NCBI GenBank assembly: GCA_016182645.1
Contig: JACPGD010000447.1
Coordinates: 1-35,111 of the forward strand
Source: Candidatus Hydrogenedentota bacterium
GTDB taxonomy: Bacteria > Hydrogenedentota > Hydrogenedentia > Hydrogenedentales > JACPGD01
Length of the DNA: 35,111 nt
Reading direction: 5' to 3'
In this document: positions 14,920 to 23,001 of the stretch, one piece after another
Layout: each line of letters starts with the position of its first letter
Numbering within the stretch: the stretch's first letter is position 1
Translations under genes and position numbers: made by a program
The notes under the pieces: model-generated
What the model was told of the DNA's origin: nothing
Database searches by the model: none
Seen by the model: the letters and a program-made list of their open reading frames with translations, nothing else

Positions 14920-16017
14920 TCATCTGGTTGTGGCTGAGCCTCTGAGGGCTGCCATCAGCTCTTCTCGCCGCTCGTAAAGCCGCCGCAGCGGGCGGGGCGC
15001 GTGGGCGTCTAGGGCGTAGGCCGTAAGGAGCGGCAGGGCGACCGTCGAGTCGGCGTAACAGACGACGGCATCGGGGAGGTGGGTGGGATCGACCTTGCCC
15101 CAGGACACCGCTTCAGCGGGAGTGGCCCCGGACAAACCGCCGGTGTCCGGGCGGGCATCGGTCATCTGGATGAAATAGGTGTGGCCGGAGTCGGGCAGGC
15201 CAAGGATTTCCTGGATGTGCGGTTCGGTCTGGAGTACGAAGTTCTTCGGGGAGCCGCCGCCCAGGATCAGAATGGCGGACTTGCCGCCGCGGGTAGCGTC
15301 AAACACGATGGCAGCGGTCTCATTGACGTCGATGTTGGGATCGTATTTGCACTGGCTGCCCTGTAGTGCCACGGCGGCGACATTCATGCCGACAGAACTG
15401 TCGCCAGGCGATGACGTATACACGGGAACGCCCGCGCGGTAGGCGGCGATGAGGAGGCTGGAGGGCGACTGGGAGGCACTGCCGCCCGCGAGGGCTTGTT
15501 GGCGGGCGTCCAGGAACTTGCCGGCGAGGTAGTGGAATTCGGCCGTGCCCATCGTCTTCTGGAACGGTGGCGTCATGATTAGTTCGCGGTAGAACTTGTC
15601 GGTGTCGAGCAGCACGCTGTAGTGAAAGAGGACATCGTAAATGCGGATGATTTCGTCCTCGCGCAACTTGACGTCGTCGACAAACGGCGAGCCCTGGTGC
15701 AGATCCATGCCGAGCGCGAAATGTGTGTCGTGATAGAGATTGGCGCCGGTCGAGACGATCCAGTCCACAAACCCGTATTCGAGCAAGGGAATAAGGCAGG
15801 AACAGCCGAGGCCAGCGGGGGTAAGCGCACCAGAAATGGACAGGCCGATGGTTACATCTTCGGCCAGCATTTTTTCGCTGAAGAGCCGGCAAGCCTCGCG
15901 CAGGCGCCCGCCGTTGTACGCGAGGAAGGCATTATCAATGAGTTCCCGCGCCGTGATGCCGGGGGTGACGGGGGCAGGGGCAATTTTTTTGCCGGCCAGC
16001 CAATGGTGTTTCTTCAT
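14920..16017 (-). CDS. speY: Deoxyhypusine synthase homologue (SpeY-like, probable homospermidine synthesis)
   Basis: The 365-residue product has the deoxyhypusine synthase fold throughout: [43 protein letters not shown], the NAD-binding [10 protein letters not shown], and AEAVSWGK, whose lysine corresponds to the catalytic Lys of the family. Bacteria lack eIF5A; bacterial homologues studied (cyanobacterial SpeY) transfer an aminobutyl group to putrescine to make homospermidine. That role fits here because the gene directly upstream in the same operon makes agmatine from arginine. The ATG at 16017 has a GAGGG ribosome site. It is the second gene, 77 nt after the decarboxylase. Confidence 0.85.
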   Translation of the reverse strand: MKKHHWLAGKKIAPAPVTPGITARELIDNAFLAYNGGRLREACRLFSEKMLAEDVTIGLSISGALTPAGLGCSCLIPLLEYGFVDWIVSTGANLYHDTHFALGMDLHQGSPFVDDVKLREDEIIRIYDVLFHYSVLLDTDKFYRELIMTPPFQKTMGTAEFHYLAGKFLDARQQALAGGSASQSPSSLLIAAYRAGVPVYTSSPGDSSVGMNVAAVALQGSQCKYDPNIDVNETAAIVFDATRGGKSAILILGGGSPKNFVLQTEPHIQEILGLPDSGHTYFIQMTDARPDTGGLSGATPAEAVSWGKVDPTHLPDAVVCYADSTVALPLLTAYALDAHAPRPLRRLYERREELMAALRGSATTR

Positions 16018-16094
16018 GAGGGGACCCTCGAGATTGACGCCCGATGGGCGGCCAGACGAGTCGGACGATCGGACGGGTCACACAGCTTGGATGC

Positions 16095-16640
16095 TCAAGG
16101 CAAGAGCACAGCGGCCGCGACGGTCGTGGTCCAGAGACCTTCTTTGTCGCTCAGTGCCGTCTGCGTCATGTGGCTGGTCTTCAACATGATGCCGCTGATC
16201 TTCCATTCTTCGCGCTTCTCGTCCCAGCTCTTATTTGCGTCGAACTTGATGCCCATGACGGTGGCGAACATCTCCGCCGCAAGATCTTCGGCATATTCGC
16301 TGGCCTTGCGCTCGGTAACGCCAAATCCGTGGAATTCAGACAGGTAGCCGAACTGATTGGGGTCCTTGGGGATTGCTATGCCAATGGAGGAGGCCATGAG
16401 CCGGCGCGGTTCGTTGGTGGCCGCTTCGGCGAGTACCACGTGGACGATCTGTCCGGGGCGCATTTCCTTCAGACCCTGCTGGCGCGGAATGATCTTGCAA
16501 TTGGGCGGATAGATGCTCGACACGCGCACGAGATTGAATTGCGCGATGTCCCCGGCACGCAGCGCCATTTCGAAGCTGGACAGTTTTTCTTTGTGGGTCC
16601 CCACGCCACGGGTGAGGAACATCTTTGAAGGAACATACAT
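16095..16640 (-). CDS. Pyruvoyl-dependent arginine decarboxylase (PvlArgDC)
   Basis: The 181-residue proenzyme shows the family start FLTRGVGTHKEKLSSFEMALR and the self-cleavage region FNLVRVSSIYPPNCK. The Ser-Ser pair is where the chain splits to give a beta chain and a pyruvoyl-capped alpha chain. Later blocks (ATNEPRRLMASSIGIAIP, YLSEFHGFGVTERKASEYAE) also match. It converts arginine to agmatine, the first step of polyamine synthesis by the agmatine route. ATG 16640 is selected because GAGGG lies just upstream; an in-frame TTG 24 nt earlier has none. It is the first gene of a two-gene operon with the SpeY-like gene. Agmatinase is not in the window. The gap 16641-16840 divides it from the divergent GH9-like gene. 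Confidence 0.88.
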   Translation of the reverse strand: MYVPSKMFLTRGVGTHKEKLSSFEMALRAGDIAQFNLVRVSSIYPPNCKIIPRQQGLKEMRPGQIVHVVLAEAATNEPRRLMASSIGIAIPKDPNQFGYLSEFHGFGVTERKASEYAEDLAAEMFATVMGIKFDANKSWDEKREEWKISGIMLKTSHMTQTALSDKEGLWTTTVAAAVLLP

Positions 16641-16840
16641 GGCGGTACCCTCGACGCTGGACAATCAGAGCTAAACCCACTCCCAAGAGGCAGAGAATCA
16701 ACGGCGTGCACTTCGGCTGGAGCCCCCACGCAGGGAAGCTCGCCGCACGTTGAGCGCAGATTGTACTGATTCCGGGAAGGATTTTCGAGTATCTTCTTGG
16801 TTGGGCTTCTGGAGTCTGGAGTCAAATACCTGGAGGGTCA

Positions 16841-18994
16841 ATGAAGCGCGCACTGCGGCAAGCTCTGATGTATTGCGTTGGGTTCACCTCCCTGGCCGCG
16901 GCCCAAGAGAGTGGAAGTGATGCAACCAGTGAAACGGTAACGGCCACAACGGCACTCCTAGAGAATGGCGGTTTCGAGCAGGACCTCGCCGGACAGCCTC
17001 CTGCCGGCTGGATGGCGCTGGCGGGCGGGGACCGCGCACAAGCGGTGGATGCGGCGGAGAAACTTGCCGGGAGCGCGTCGCTACGCGTGGAGCCAGGATC
17101 GGCCACACTCGCGCTGGCATCTCTCCCCATGGACGTGGCCGCGGGTTTAGAGACCGTGTCTGGCGTGGTCATGGCGCGTGGCGCGGAAAACCTGGAGGCG
17201 CGCCTGCGCTGGCTCCGCGGTGCGGCGGACGGATTCACCTCCACGGCGGCTGCCGTGCGCGAGGACGCCTTTATCCTGGGCGGCCCGGGTGCATGGCGGC
17301 GCTTGACGTTGTCCGAGGTCACTCCGCCGGACGGCGCGCACGCCCTGCAGTTGGTGCTGGTGACCCCTCCCAGCGAAACGCCGGTCTGGTGGGACCAGAT
17401 CCAACTGACGGGGGTCGTGCGACAAACACGCCAGGTCAAGGTGCTGGTGAACCAAGTGGGCTACGAAATAGGCGCGCCCAAGAAGTTTACCGTCGCGACG
17501 AATTTCCCCGCGGAAACGGCGCAGTTCCGAGTGATGGACGAATCGGACGAAGAAGTGTTCAGTGGCGCACTGTCAGGAGGGGAAACCATCACGTCCGGGG
17601 GAGACCGCGCGTGGGGCGATTATTACTGGCGCGGCGATTTTACCGCGTTCGAGTTCAAGGGCGTCTTCACCGTCGAAGCGGAGTTGGGCGAGGTGCGCGG
17701 GCGTGGCCCTGCTTTCGAAGTGGACGTTGATCTACTGTGGAAGCGTACCTTCGAACCGGTCTGGCGCTGCTTCACCTATCATCGCTGTGGAACCAACGTC
17801 GAAGGGTACCACGCTGCCTGCCATTTGGATGATACCGCGGAGGGCGTGTCGCTCGCGGGCGGTTGGCATGAGGGGAGTACTTACGGCAAGGCAAGCACGC
17901 CATGGCTCGCGTGGAAACTCGCGGCCGTCTGCGACACGATCGGATGGCGCTTGAAAAAAGAAACCCCACCGGGCGAAATGCCCTCAATCCTCGAGGAGAC
18001 GGCCTGGGGCGCGGACTTGGTGGCGCGCGCCGTGGGGCCGTCCGGCGCGGCCCGGCCGATGCCCATGTCGAAGCCCGGCTACTGGGGCGCCCCCGAAGCA
18101 GAAACCGACAACCTGGCGGGCAGCGGCGATGAACGGCCCGTGGCCTCGCTGACCTTTGGAAACGCCACCCTCCATACCGCCATGCTCGCGCGCGCGGCCC
18201 ACCTCCTGTGGCCCGAGCGGTCCCTCTACCGGGAAACGGCACAACGGGGATTGGAATGGGCGCTGGCGCAGCACCTGCGCACGCCTTACCAGTTCGAGGC
18301 GGCTTATGAATTATGGACGCTCCGGCCGCCAGCCTGCACGGAGGAAAATCTGCATGACCTGGCGCTGGCGCTGGGCGCGGCGCCTGAAGTGGCCGACAGC
18401 GTGGTGGACTACGAAACAACGTTCGGGACGGGAGTGCTGATGAATCTAGTGACAAAATTGCAAGCCCAGGCCGATGAGCTGCTGCAACGCGCGGACAATC
18501 CTTTCGGCGTCTGTGCCCGGGGTACCGGTCCTCAAGCCCAATTCTTTGAAGCGCCGGAGCAGCCTGCGGATCTTCGGCATGGGAACACGCGATTCGTCCT
18601 CGAGGCCGCGGAGACCGTCGCGAAGGCGTATCGCTTTGTGCCGCGCCCGGAGTATCTGGCGTTTATTCTTGATCAGTTCAACTGGGTGCTGGGAAACAAT
18701 CCGTTTGGCGTCAGTCTGGTGGAAGGCGCCGGCACGGCATTTCTTCCCTCCTATTACCACGGGTACAGCACGACGGGGCTGGCGCGCGGCGCCGTGCCGG
18801 GCGCGGTGGCGGAAGGGATTGCGGCGCGTGGCCCCAGCGATGATCGCCCGTGGCTGGACTTAAGCGGCGCTGAGAAGCCCTATGCCGGCACAAACGCCGT
18901 CTCGCTCGTGAACAATGCCTGCTACCTCGGCGCCCTGGCGCAACTGAAGAGGACCCCGATGGAAGGAGAATTGCCGCCACCCCCAGGCAACTAA
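16841..18994 (+). CDS. Secreted GH9-like protein, probably without normal catalytic residues
   Basis: The 717-residue product has a signal peptide (cut near AAA-QES), a jelly-roll carbohydrate-binding-like module (about 39-190, ENGGFEQ...WWDQIQL), a CelD_N Ig-like domain (198-295, LVNQVGYEIGAPKKF) and a GH9 (alpha/alpha)6 domain (about 300-705). GH9 landmarks are visible: FTYHRCGTNVEGYHAACHLDD, AGGWHEGSTYGK (339-350) and WVLGNNPFGVSLVEGAG. Yet the usual GGWxDAGDYxK is GGWHEGSTYGK, replacing both aspartates, and the catalytic Glu of the C-terminal NEV block is Ala (TNAVSLVNNA, 684-693). It may bind rather than cut glycans. Start: ATG 16841 with GGAGGG 5 nt upstream. Confidence 0.8.
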   Translation: MKRALRQALMYCVGFTSLAAAQESGSDATSETVTATTALLENGGFEQDLAGQPPAGWMALAGGDRAQAVDAAEKLAGSASLRVEPGSATLALASLPMDVAAGLETVSGVVMARGAENLEARLRWLRGAADGFTSTAAAVREDAFILGGPGAWRRLTLSEVTPPDGAHALQLVLVTPPSETPVWWDQIQLTGVVRQTRQVKVLVNQVGYEIGAPKKFTVATNFPAETAQFRVMDESDEEVFSGALSGGETITSGGDRAWGDYYWRGDFTAFEFKGVFTVEAELGEVRGRGPAFEVDVDLLWKRTFEPVWRCFTYHRCGTNVEGYHAACHLDDTAEGVSLAGGWHEGSTYGKASTPWLAWKLAAVCDTIGWRLKKETPPGEMPSILEETAWGADLVARAVGPSGAARPMPMSKPGYWGAPEAETDNLAGSGDERPVASLTFGNATLHTAMLARAAHLLWPERSLYRETAQRGLEWALAQHLRTPYQFEAAYELWTLRPPACTEENLHDLALALGAAPEVADSVVDYETTFGTGVLMNLVTKLQAQADELLQRADNPFGVCARGTGPQAQFFEAPEQPADLRHGNTRFVLEAAETVAKAYRFVPRPEYLAFILDQFNWVLGNNPFGVSLVEGAGTAFLPSYYHGYSTTGLARGAVPGAVAEGIAARGPSDDRPWLDLSGAEKPYAGTNAVSLVNNACYLGALAQLKRTPMEGELPPPPGN

Positions 18995-19031
18995 CCGTTG
19001 GGGTGCCTTTAAAAACGAAGCTGGCCGCTGT

Positions 19032-19037
19032 TATCCT
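19032..19037 (+). promoter_or_regulatory. Candidate -10 element for leaderless export-operon transcript
   Basis: TATCCT lies 9 nt before the permease ATG and no Shine-Dalgarno is present. A start at the usual distance from this hexamer would fall at or next to the ATG. No good -35 is seen. Confidence 0.35.
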
Positions 19038-19046
19038 GCGGCGCAT

Positions 19047-19904
19047 ATGAGCGGCTATGTTTATGAGAGCGCGGTGCAGCGGCAGCCATGGCGCGTAATT
19101 CGAGAACTTGCGCGTGCCCGGCACCTGCTGCTGGATCTGGTCTGGAAAGACTTGCGGGCGCGCTACCGCTACACGGTCCTGGGGTTCTTCTGGGCGGTGG
19201 CGCAGCCAGTCGCCCTGATGGTGCTGCTTACGTTCATTTTCACGGTGGTCTTCCCTGGCCGGCTGGATGCTGTCGCGGGCGCCCCACAACGTGATTTCGC
19301 CGTGATGATCCTCTGCGGCCTCGTCTTTTGGCAGTTCCTGGCGACCGCGCTCAGTGCCGCCACCCGCAGCGTGGTGGACAACCGGACGCTCGTCAACAAA
19401 GTCCATTTTGCCCGCGAAGTCCTCCCACTGGCGGCTGTGCTGTATCCCCTCGTTAATCTTGCTTTGGGCGTGGTTGTCCTCGTCGTCGTGCATTTGGCGC
19501 GCGGCGGGGAAGCGGGACTGGGGTTGCTCTGGCTGGCGCCCCTGTTTGTCATCGAGCTTGCCTTAGCCACAGGCCTGGGGTTGCTCTGCGCCTGCGGGCA
19601 GGTCTACTACCAGGACGTCGGCTATCTCGTGGACATTGGCCTCCTCTTCGGGTTCTACGCCTCACCGGTGTTCTATCCCCTGGAGTGGATTCTGAACAGT
19701 GGCGCCGTGCCCGAGTTGGTCCGGGCGCTATACCTGGCGAACCCGATGGCGGGCCTGCTGAGCGCCTATCGTGAAATCTTGTTCGCGCAGCAGGTCCCCG
19801 CGCCATCGATTTGGTTGTGGCCCGCGCTGTGTTCCCTGCTGCTGCTCCTCGCGGGATTGTGGCTGTTCCGGCGCTGCGCCCCCACCTTTTCGGATCGGCT
19901 CTGA
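19047..19904 (+). CDS. ABC-2 type polysaccharide export permease (Wzm-like)
   Basis: The 285-residue protein shows the ABC-2 export permease pattern: an N-terminal cytoplasmic amphipathic stretch with LLLDLVWKDLRARYR, then YTVLGFFWAVAQPVALM, and about six membrane helices. FYASPVFYPLEWI and LYLANPMAGLLSAYREILF are typical of O-antigen/teichoic-acid type exporters (Wzm/TagG). It would pair with the ATPase encoded next, whose ATG overlaps this stop (TGATG), to export a lipid-linked glycan across the inner membrane. No Shine-Dalgarno is apparent before the ATG. Confidence 0.9.
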   Translation: MSGYVYESAVQRQPWRVIRELARARHLLLDLVWKDLRARYRYTVLGFFWAVAQPVALMVLLTFIFTVVFPGRLDAVAGAPQRDFAVMILCGLVFWQFLATALSAATRSVVDNRTLVNKVHFAREVLPLAAVLYPLVNLALGVVVLVVVHLARGGEAGLGLLWLAPLFVIELALATGLGLLCACGQVYYQDVGYLVDIGLLFGFYASPVFYPLEWILNSGAVPELVRALYLANPMAGLLSAYREILFAQQVPAPSIWLWPALCSLLLLLAGLWLFRRCAPTFSDRL

Positions 19905-22048
19905 TGCGGGAAGCGGGGTGCACATCGGGGGAGCCGCCGCAGGAGAGCGGGAACGGGGCTGGAAGCCCGGGCTGCGTCATCTCCATCCAAAACGTCGCCA
20001 AGATGTATCCGCAGCGGCGGGGTTCGAGCCGCCTCCTCGGGCGTGGAGGGCTGCATGAATGGCTGGGGCGCCGCCGCCCCGCGCGCGTCCCGGTACTCCA
20101 GGAGATCAACCTCACGGTACGCCGTGGCGAGACCCTGGGCATCATCGGCCGTAACGGCTCGGGCAAGAGCACACTGCTCAAGTTGATGGCCGGCGTAACG
20201 TTGCCAACGTCGGGCGCCGTGACGGTGCGCGGCCGCATTGCTTCCCTCTTGGAACTCGGCGCGGGTTTTCATCCCATGCTTAGCGGCCGCGAGAACATCT
20301 ACCTGAACGCCGGGCTGCTCGGTATGCGCCATGAAAGCGTGGACCGCGTCCTCGAGCCGATCATCGAGTTCTCCGGCTTGCGCGAATTCATCGATCAGCC
20401 GGTCGAGACTTACAGCAGCGGCATGTATGTGCGCCTGGGCTTCTCCGTGGCTGTCCATGCGAACCCCGAAGTATTCCTGGTGGATGAGGTGCTGGCGGTG
20501 GGCGACGAAGAGTTCCAGCGCAAGTGCCGGCGCAAAATCGGCGAGTTGAAGGAACAAGGCAAGACCATCGTCTTCGTTTCACACGATCTTGGGTCGGTGC
20601 ATGCGCTGTGCGACCGCGTCGTTCTCTTGCAGCAGGGCCGCATGCTCGACCGCGGCAGCGCCCAAGCCACGATAGACTTCTACCTCCGCCAGATTGGGAG
20701 TGCCTCGGCCATCCACCTGTTAGGGCAGGGGGACATGGAAGTCATCTTCAGTCATGGCCGCCTGTCCCTTTTTCATCGGCAGCGCGAATTGACGAGCGCG
20801 CGCGGCCTCTCGTTTCTGGCGGTCTCGCTCGGGAACTACCATAGCTCGGGCGAAGCGGATTGGGAACTCACGGAGAAGACCGAGACCTCCGTGCTCGCGC
20901 GCGGGCGGCTGCCGCGTCTCCCCATAACGTGGAATTGCCGCATCGCGCTGACCGGCGGCGCGCTGCAGATGGATCTGGCCCTGGAGGTCGAGCGGGCGTG
21001 TGCCGTGCAGCACATTGCCCTGGCCCTTCATGCCCCGACCGAGTATGCGCACTGGTACTTGGGCGATCGCATGGGAACCTTCCCGCCCATTTCCCCTGAA
21101 GATACCGAGCCCACCCTGCTGGCGCCGCCCGCGCCTGGTGTCCGGGAAGTCTGCATCGCCGCCCCGCAGGACGCGCCGCCGCCCCTTCAACTCACCCGGG
21201 AAGCCGGACACCCGCATGTGGCCTTCCAATTGCAGAACGGCGATTATGCAGGCAGCGCGCGCATCGTCTATGCCGGATTGAACCTGCCCGAATCCGAGTC
21301 GCGATTAGCGCCAGGCCGCTTTGAGTTTGGCCGATTTCAACTCGCAGTGGCCCCCGGGCGGGCCAGTGTGGACGAGCGCTTTGAAGTCCAGCGGGCGCGT
21401 CGGCGCATTGTATCCGGGGCGTACACAGCAACGTTCGACGGGGGTTCCATTGCCATTTTCAAAGGAGAATTGCCGATTACGGCGGACGTGCACTGGCACA
21501 CCGAACTTCGCGCGGGAGATCTGTGGCTCATGAGCCATGCAGTGCGTTGGGGCGAGGTGACCCGCGAGGGGGACACCCTGATGGTGGCGGGAGCTTCCGT
21601 GCGGATACCGGGGACGCACGAGTGGCGCTTACGCCCCGTCGAGAATGGATTTCAGTTGGAAGTGATCTTGGAACTGACCGCCTCCTTGACCCTGCAAGAG
21701 TACAATGTCTCTGTCGCCCTGACGAATGCCTACGCGCAGTGGGCCACGCCGCGGGAATCCGGGCCGTTTCCCCCCATTTCTCCAGAGAGCCAGGAGTGGG
21801 TGCACTTGAGCGATCAGTATCCCGAGGCGGCGTACATCGCGGCGTCAGGCCCCGGATTGCCGCAGGTGCGCCTTGCCCCTGACCCGGAGGGCGAGTGCTT
21901 CCGGATGAGCGCCCTGAATACGGCGTACAGCCAGCAGGCCCGCGTCATCCAGGCCCTGCGTACGCCCGGCCGCAGCCTCGTGTTCCCGCTGCCGGCCGGC
22001 CGGCACGAACTCTTCCGTGGAACAGTGACGGTGAAGGACGAAGGATGA
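19904..22048 (+). CDS. ABC export ATPase (Wzt-like) with duplicated C-terminal domain
   Basis: Residues 24-265 are a standard export ATPase: Walker A GRNGSGKST (82-90), signature YSSGM (170-174), Walker B FLVDE (191-195), H-loop SHD (226-228), plus the LLELGAGFHPMLSGREN block of the Wzt/TagH group. The rest (about 275-714) is unusual: two tandem copies of a beta-rich domain of about 210 residues (about 278-486 and 502-712). TFPPISPEDTE at 392-402 and PFPPISPESQE at 621-631 sit at equivalent points, and EYAHWYLGD matches NAYAQWATP. Wzt proteins usually end in a single glycan-binding domain of about 150 residues. The start overlaps the permease stop, and the stop overlaps the GT2 start (ATGA). 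Confidence 0.88.
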   Translation: MREAGCTSGEPPQESGNGAGSPGCVISIQNVAKMYPQRRGSSRLLGRGGLHEWLGRRRPARVPVLQEINLTVRRGETLGIIGRNGSGKSTLLKLMAGVTLPTSGAVTVRGRIASLLELGAGFHPMLSGRENIYLNAGLLGMRHESVDRVLEPIIEFSGLREFIDQPVETYSSGMYVRLGFSVAVHANPEVFLVDEVLAVGDEEFQRKCRRKIGELKEQGKTIVFVSHDLGSVHALCDRVVLLQQGRMLDRGSAQATIDFYLRQIGSASAIHLLGQGDMEVIFSHGRLSLFHRQRELTSARGLSFLAVSLGNYHSSGEADWELTEKTETSVLARGRLPRLPITWNCRIALTGGALQMDLALEVERACAVQHIALALHAPTEYAHWYLGDRMGTFPPISPEDTEPTLLAPPAPGVREVCIAAPQDAPPPLQLTREAGHPHVAFQLQNGDYAGSARIVYAGLNLPESESRLAPGRFEFGRFQLAVAPGRASVDERFEVQRARRRIVSGAYTATFDGGSIAIFKGELPITADVHWHTELRAGDLWLMSHAVRWGEVTREGDTLMVAGASVRIPGTHEWRLRPVENGFQLEVILELTASLTLQEYNVSVALTNAYAQWATPRESGPFPPISPESQEWVHLSDQYPEAAYIAASGPGLPQVRLAPDPEGECFRMSALNTAYSQQARVIQALRTPGRSLVFPLPAGRHELFRGTVTVKDEG

Positions 22049-23001
22049 AGGAACCGGTCAGCGTCAGTATTGTGGTGCCCACCTATAACCAGGCGGAAGT
22101 GCTCAAGGGGTTGCTGGCGTCGTTGGAGGCATTGCAGGCGCATCGCCCGTTTGAAGTCCTGATTGTCGATGATGCCTCGGTTGACCACACCCGCGAAGTG
22201 GTGGAGACCTGGCTGCGGAGGGGCCTTCCATTCGGGCAGCGCTACCTCCGGCTTGAAAAGAATAGCGGCCCGGGCGGTGCGCGCAATGCAGGCGCGCGCG
22301 CGGCGGCCGGGGACATTGTCGCGTTCACGGACAGTGATTGCCGCGTCGATCCCCACTGGCTGGAACACCTTGTGCGCGGGATCCACCGGGACAAGAACGT
22401 CATCGGGGCCGGTGGTCACGTCTTGCCTGCCGCCCAGGTAACCCCCTACGCCCGGTATATGTATCTCCACCGTGTTCTCGATCCGCCGCCCAACCTTCAG
22501 TACTTGGTTACGTGCAATTGCGCCATCGTACGCGAGTGCTTTCTCGAGGTGGGCGGTTTCCCCGAAGATCTGCCCATGCCGGGGGGGGAAGACATCGAAC
22601 TCAGCATCCAGTTGTGGAAGCGCGGGGGGCGGTTTGCGTTCGTGCCGGACGCTCTGATTCACCACGAGCACCGCGACACGCTCCGTTCGTTCGTTCGCAC
22701 GTGGCGTAATTACGGCTACGGAACGGGCCTCGCCACGCACCGCACTCTGGATTCGAGCGAACTGGCTGGCCGGCCCTCGGAGAATCCAAACTATTGGAGC
22801 ATCGAGTACGTACTGCCGCTCCCACGAGGCCGCCGCGTGATCTGGGGGGCCTTCAAGTACCACCTCGCCGAGTGCCGCGGGCACCGCTTTGGTCCCCGGC
22901 GAACGCTGGAAACCCTGTCCCTGTGGGCGATTGAGCGGCTGGCCTACGGGCGTGGCTGGCGGCAAGGGCAGCAGGCGGCGCAACGTCAGAAGTGTCGTTG
23001 A
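22045..23001 (+). CDS. Glycosyltransferase family 2
   Basis: The 318-residue enzyme has the GT-A fold of family 2: SIVVPTYNQAEVLKGLLASL, FEVLIVDDASVDHT, GPGGARNAGARAAAGDIVAFTDSD (DSD metal motif), CNCAIVRECFLEVGGF and GGEDIELSIQLWKRGG, the last giving the ED acceptor-side motif. It lacks membrane helices, so acts from the cytosol, probably adding a sugar to the glycan exported by the neighbouring ABC pair. The ATG overlaps the ATPase stop. The C-terminal 16 bp overlap the tail of the convergent 767-residue gene. Donor and acceptor cannot be told from sequence. Confidence 0.9.
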   Translation: MKEPVSVSIVVPTYNQAEVLKGLLASLEALQAHRPFEVLIVDDASVDHTREVVETWLRRGLPFGQRYLRLEKNSGPGGARNAGARAAAGDIVAFTDSDCRVDPHWLEHLVRGIHRDKNVIGAGGHVLPAAQVTPYARYMYLHRVLDPPPNLQYLVTCNCAIVRECFLEVGGFPEDLPMPGGEDIELSIQLWKRGGRFAFVPDALIHHEHRDTLRSFVRTWRNYGYGTGLATHRTLDSSELAGRPSENPNYWSIEYVLPLPRGRRVIWGAFKYHLAECRGHRFGPRRTLETLSLWAIERLAYGRGWRQGQQAAQRQKCR

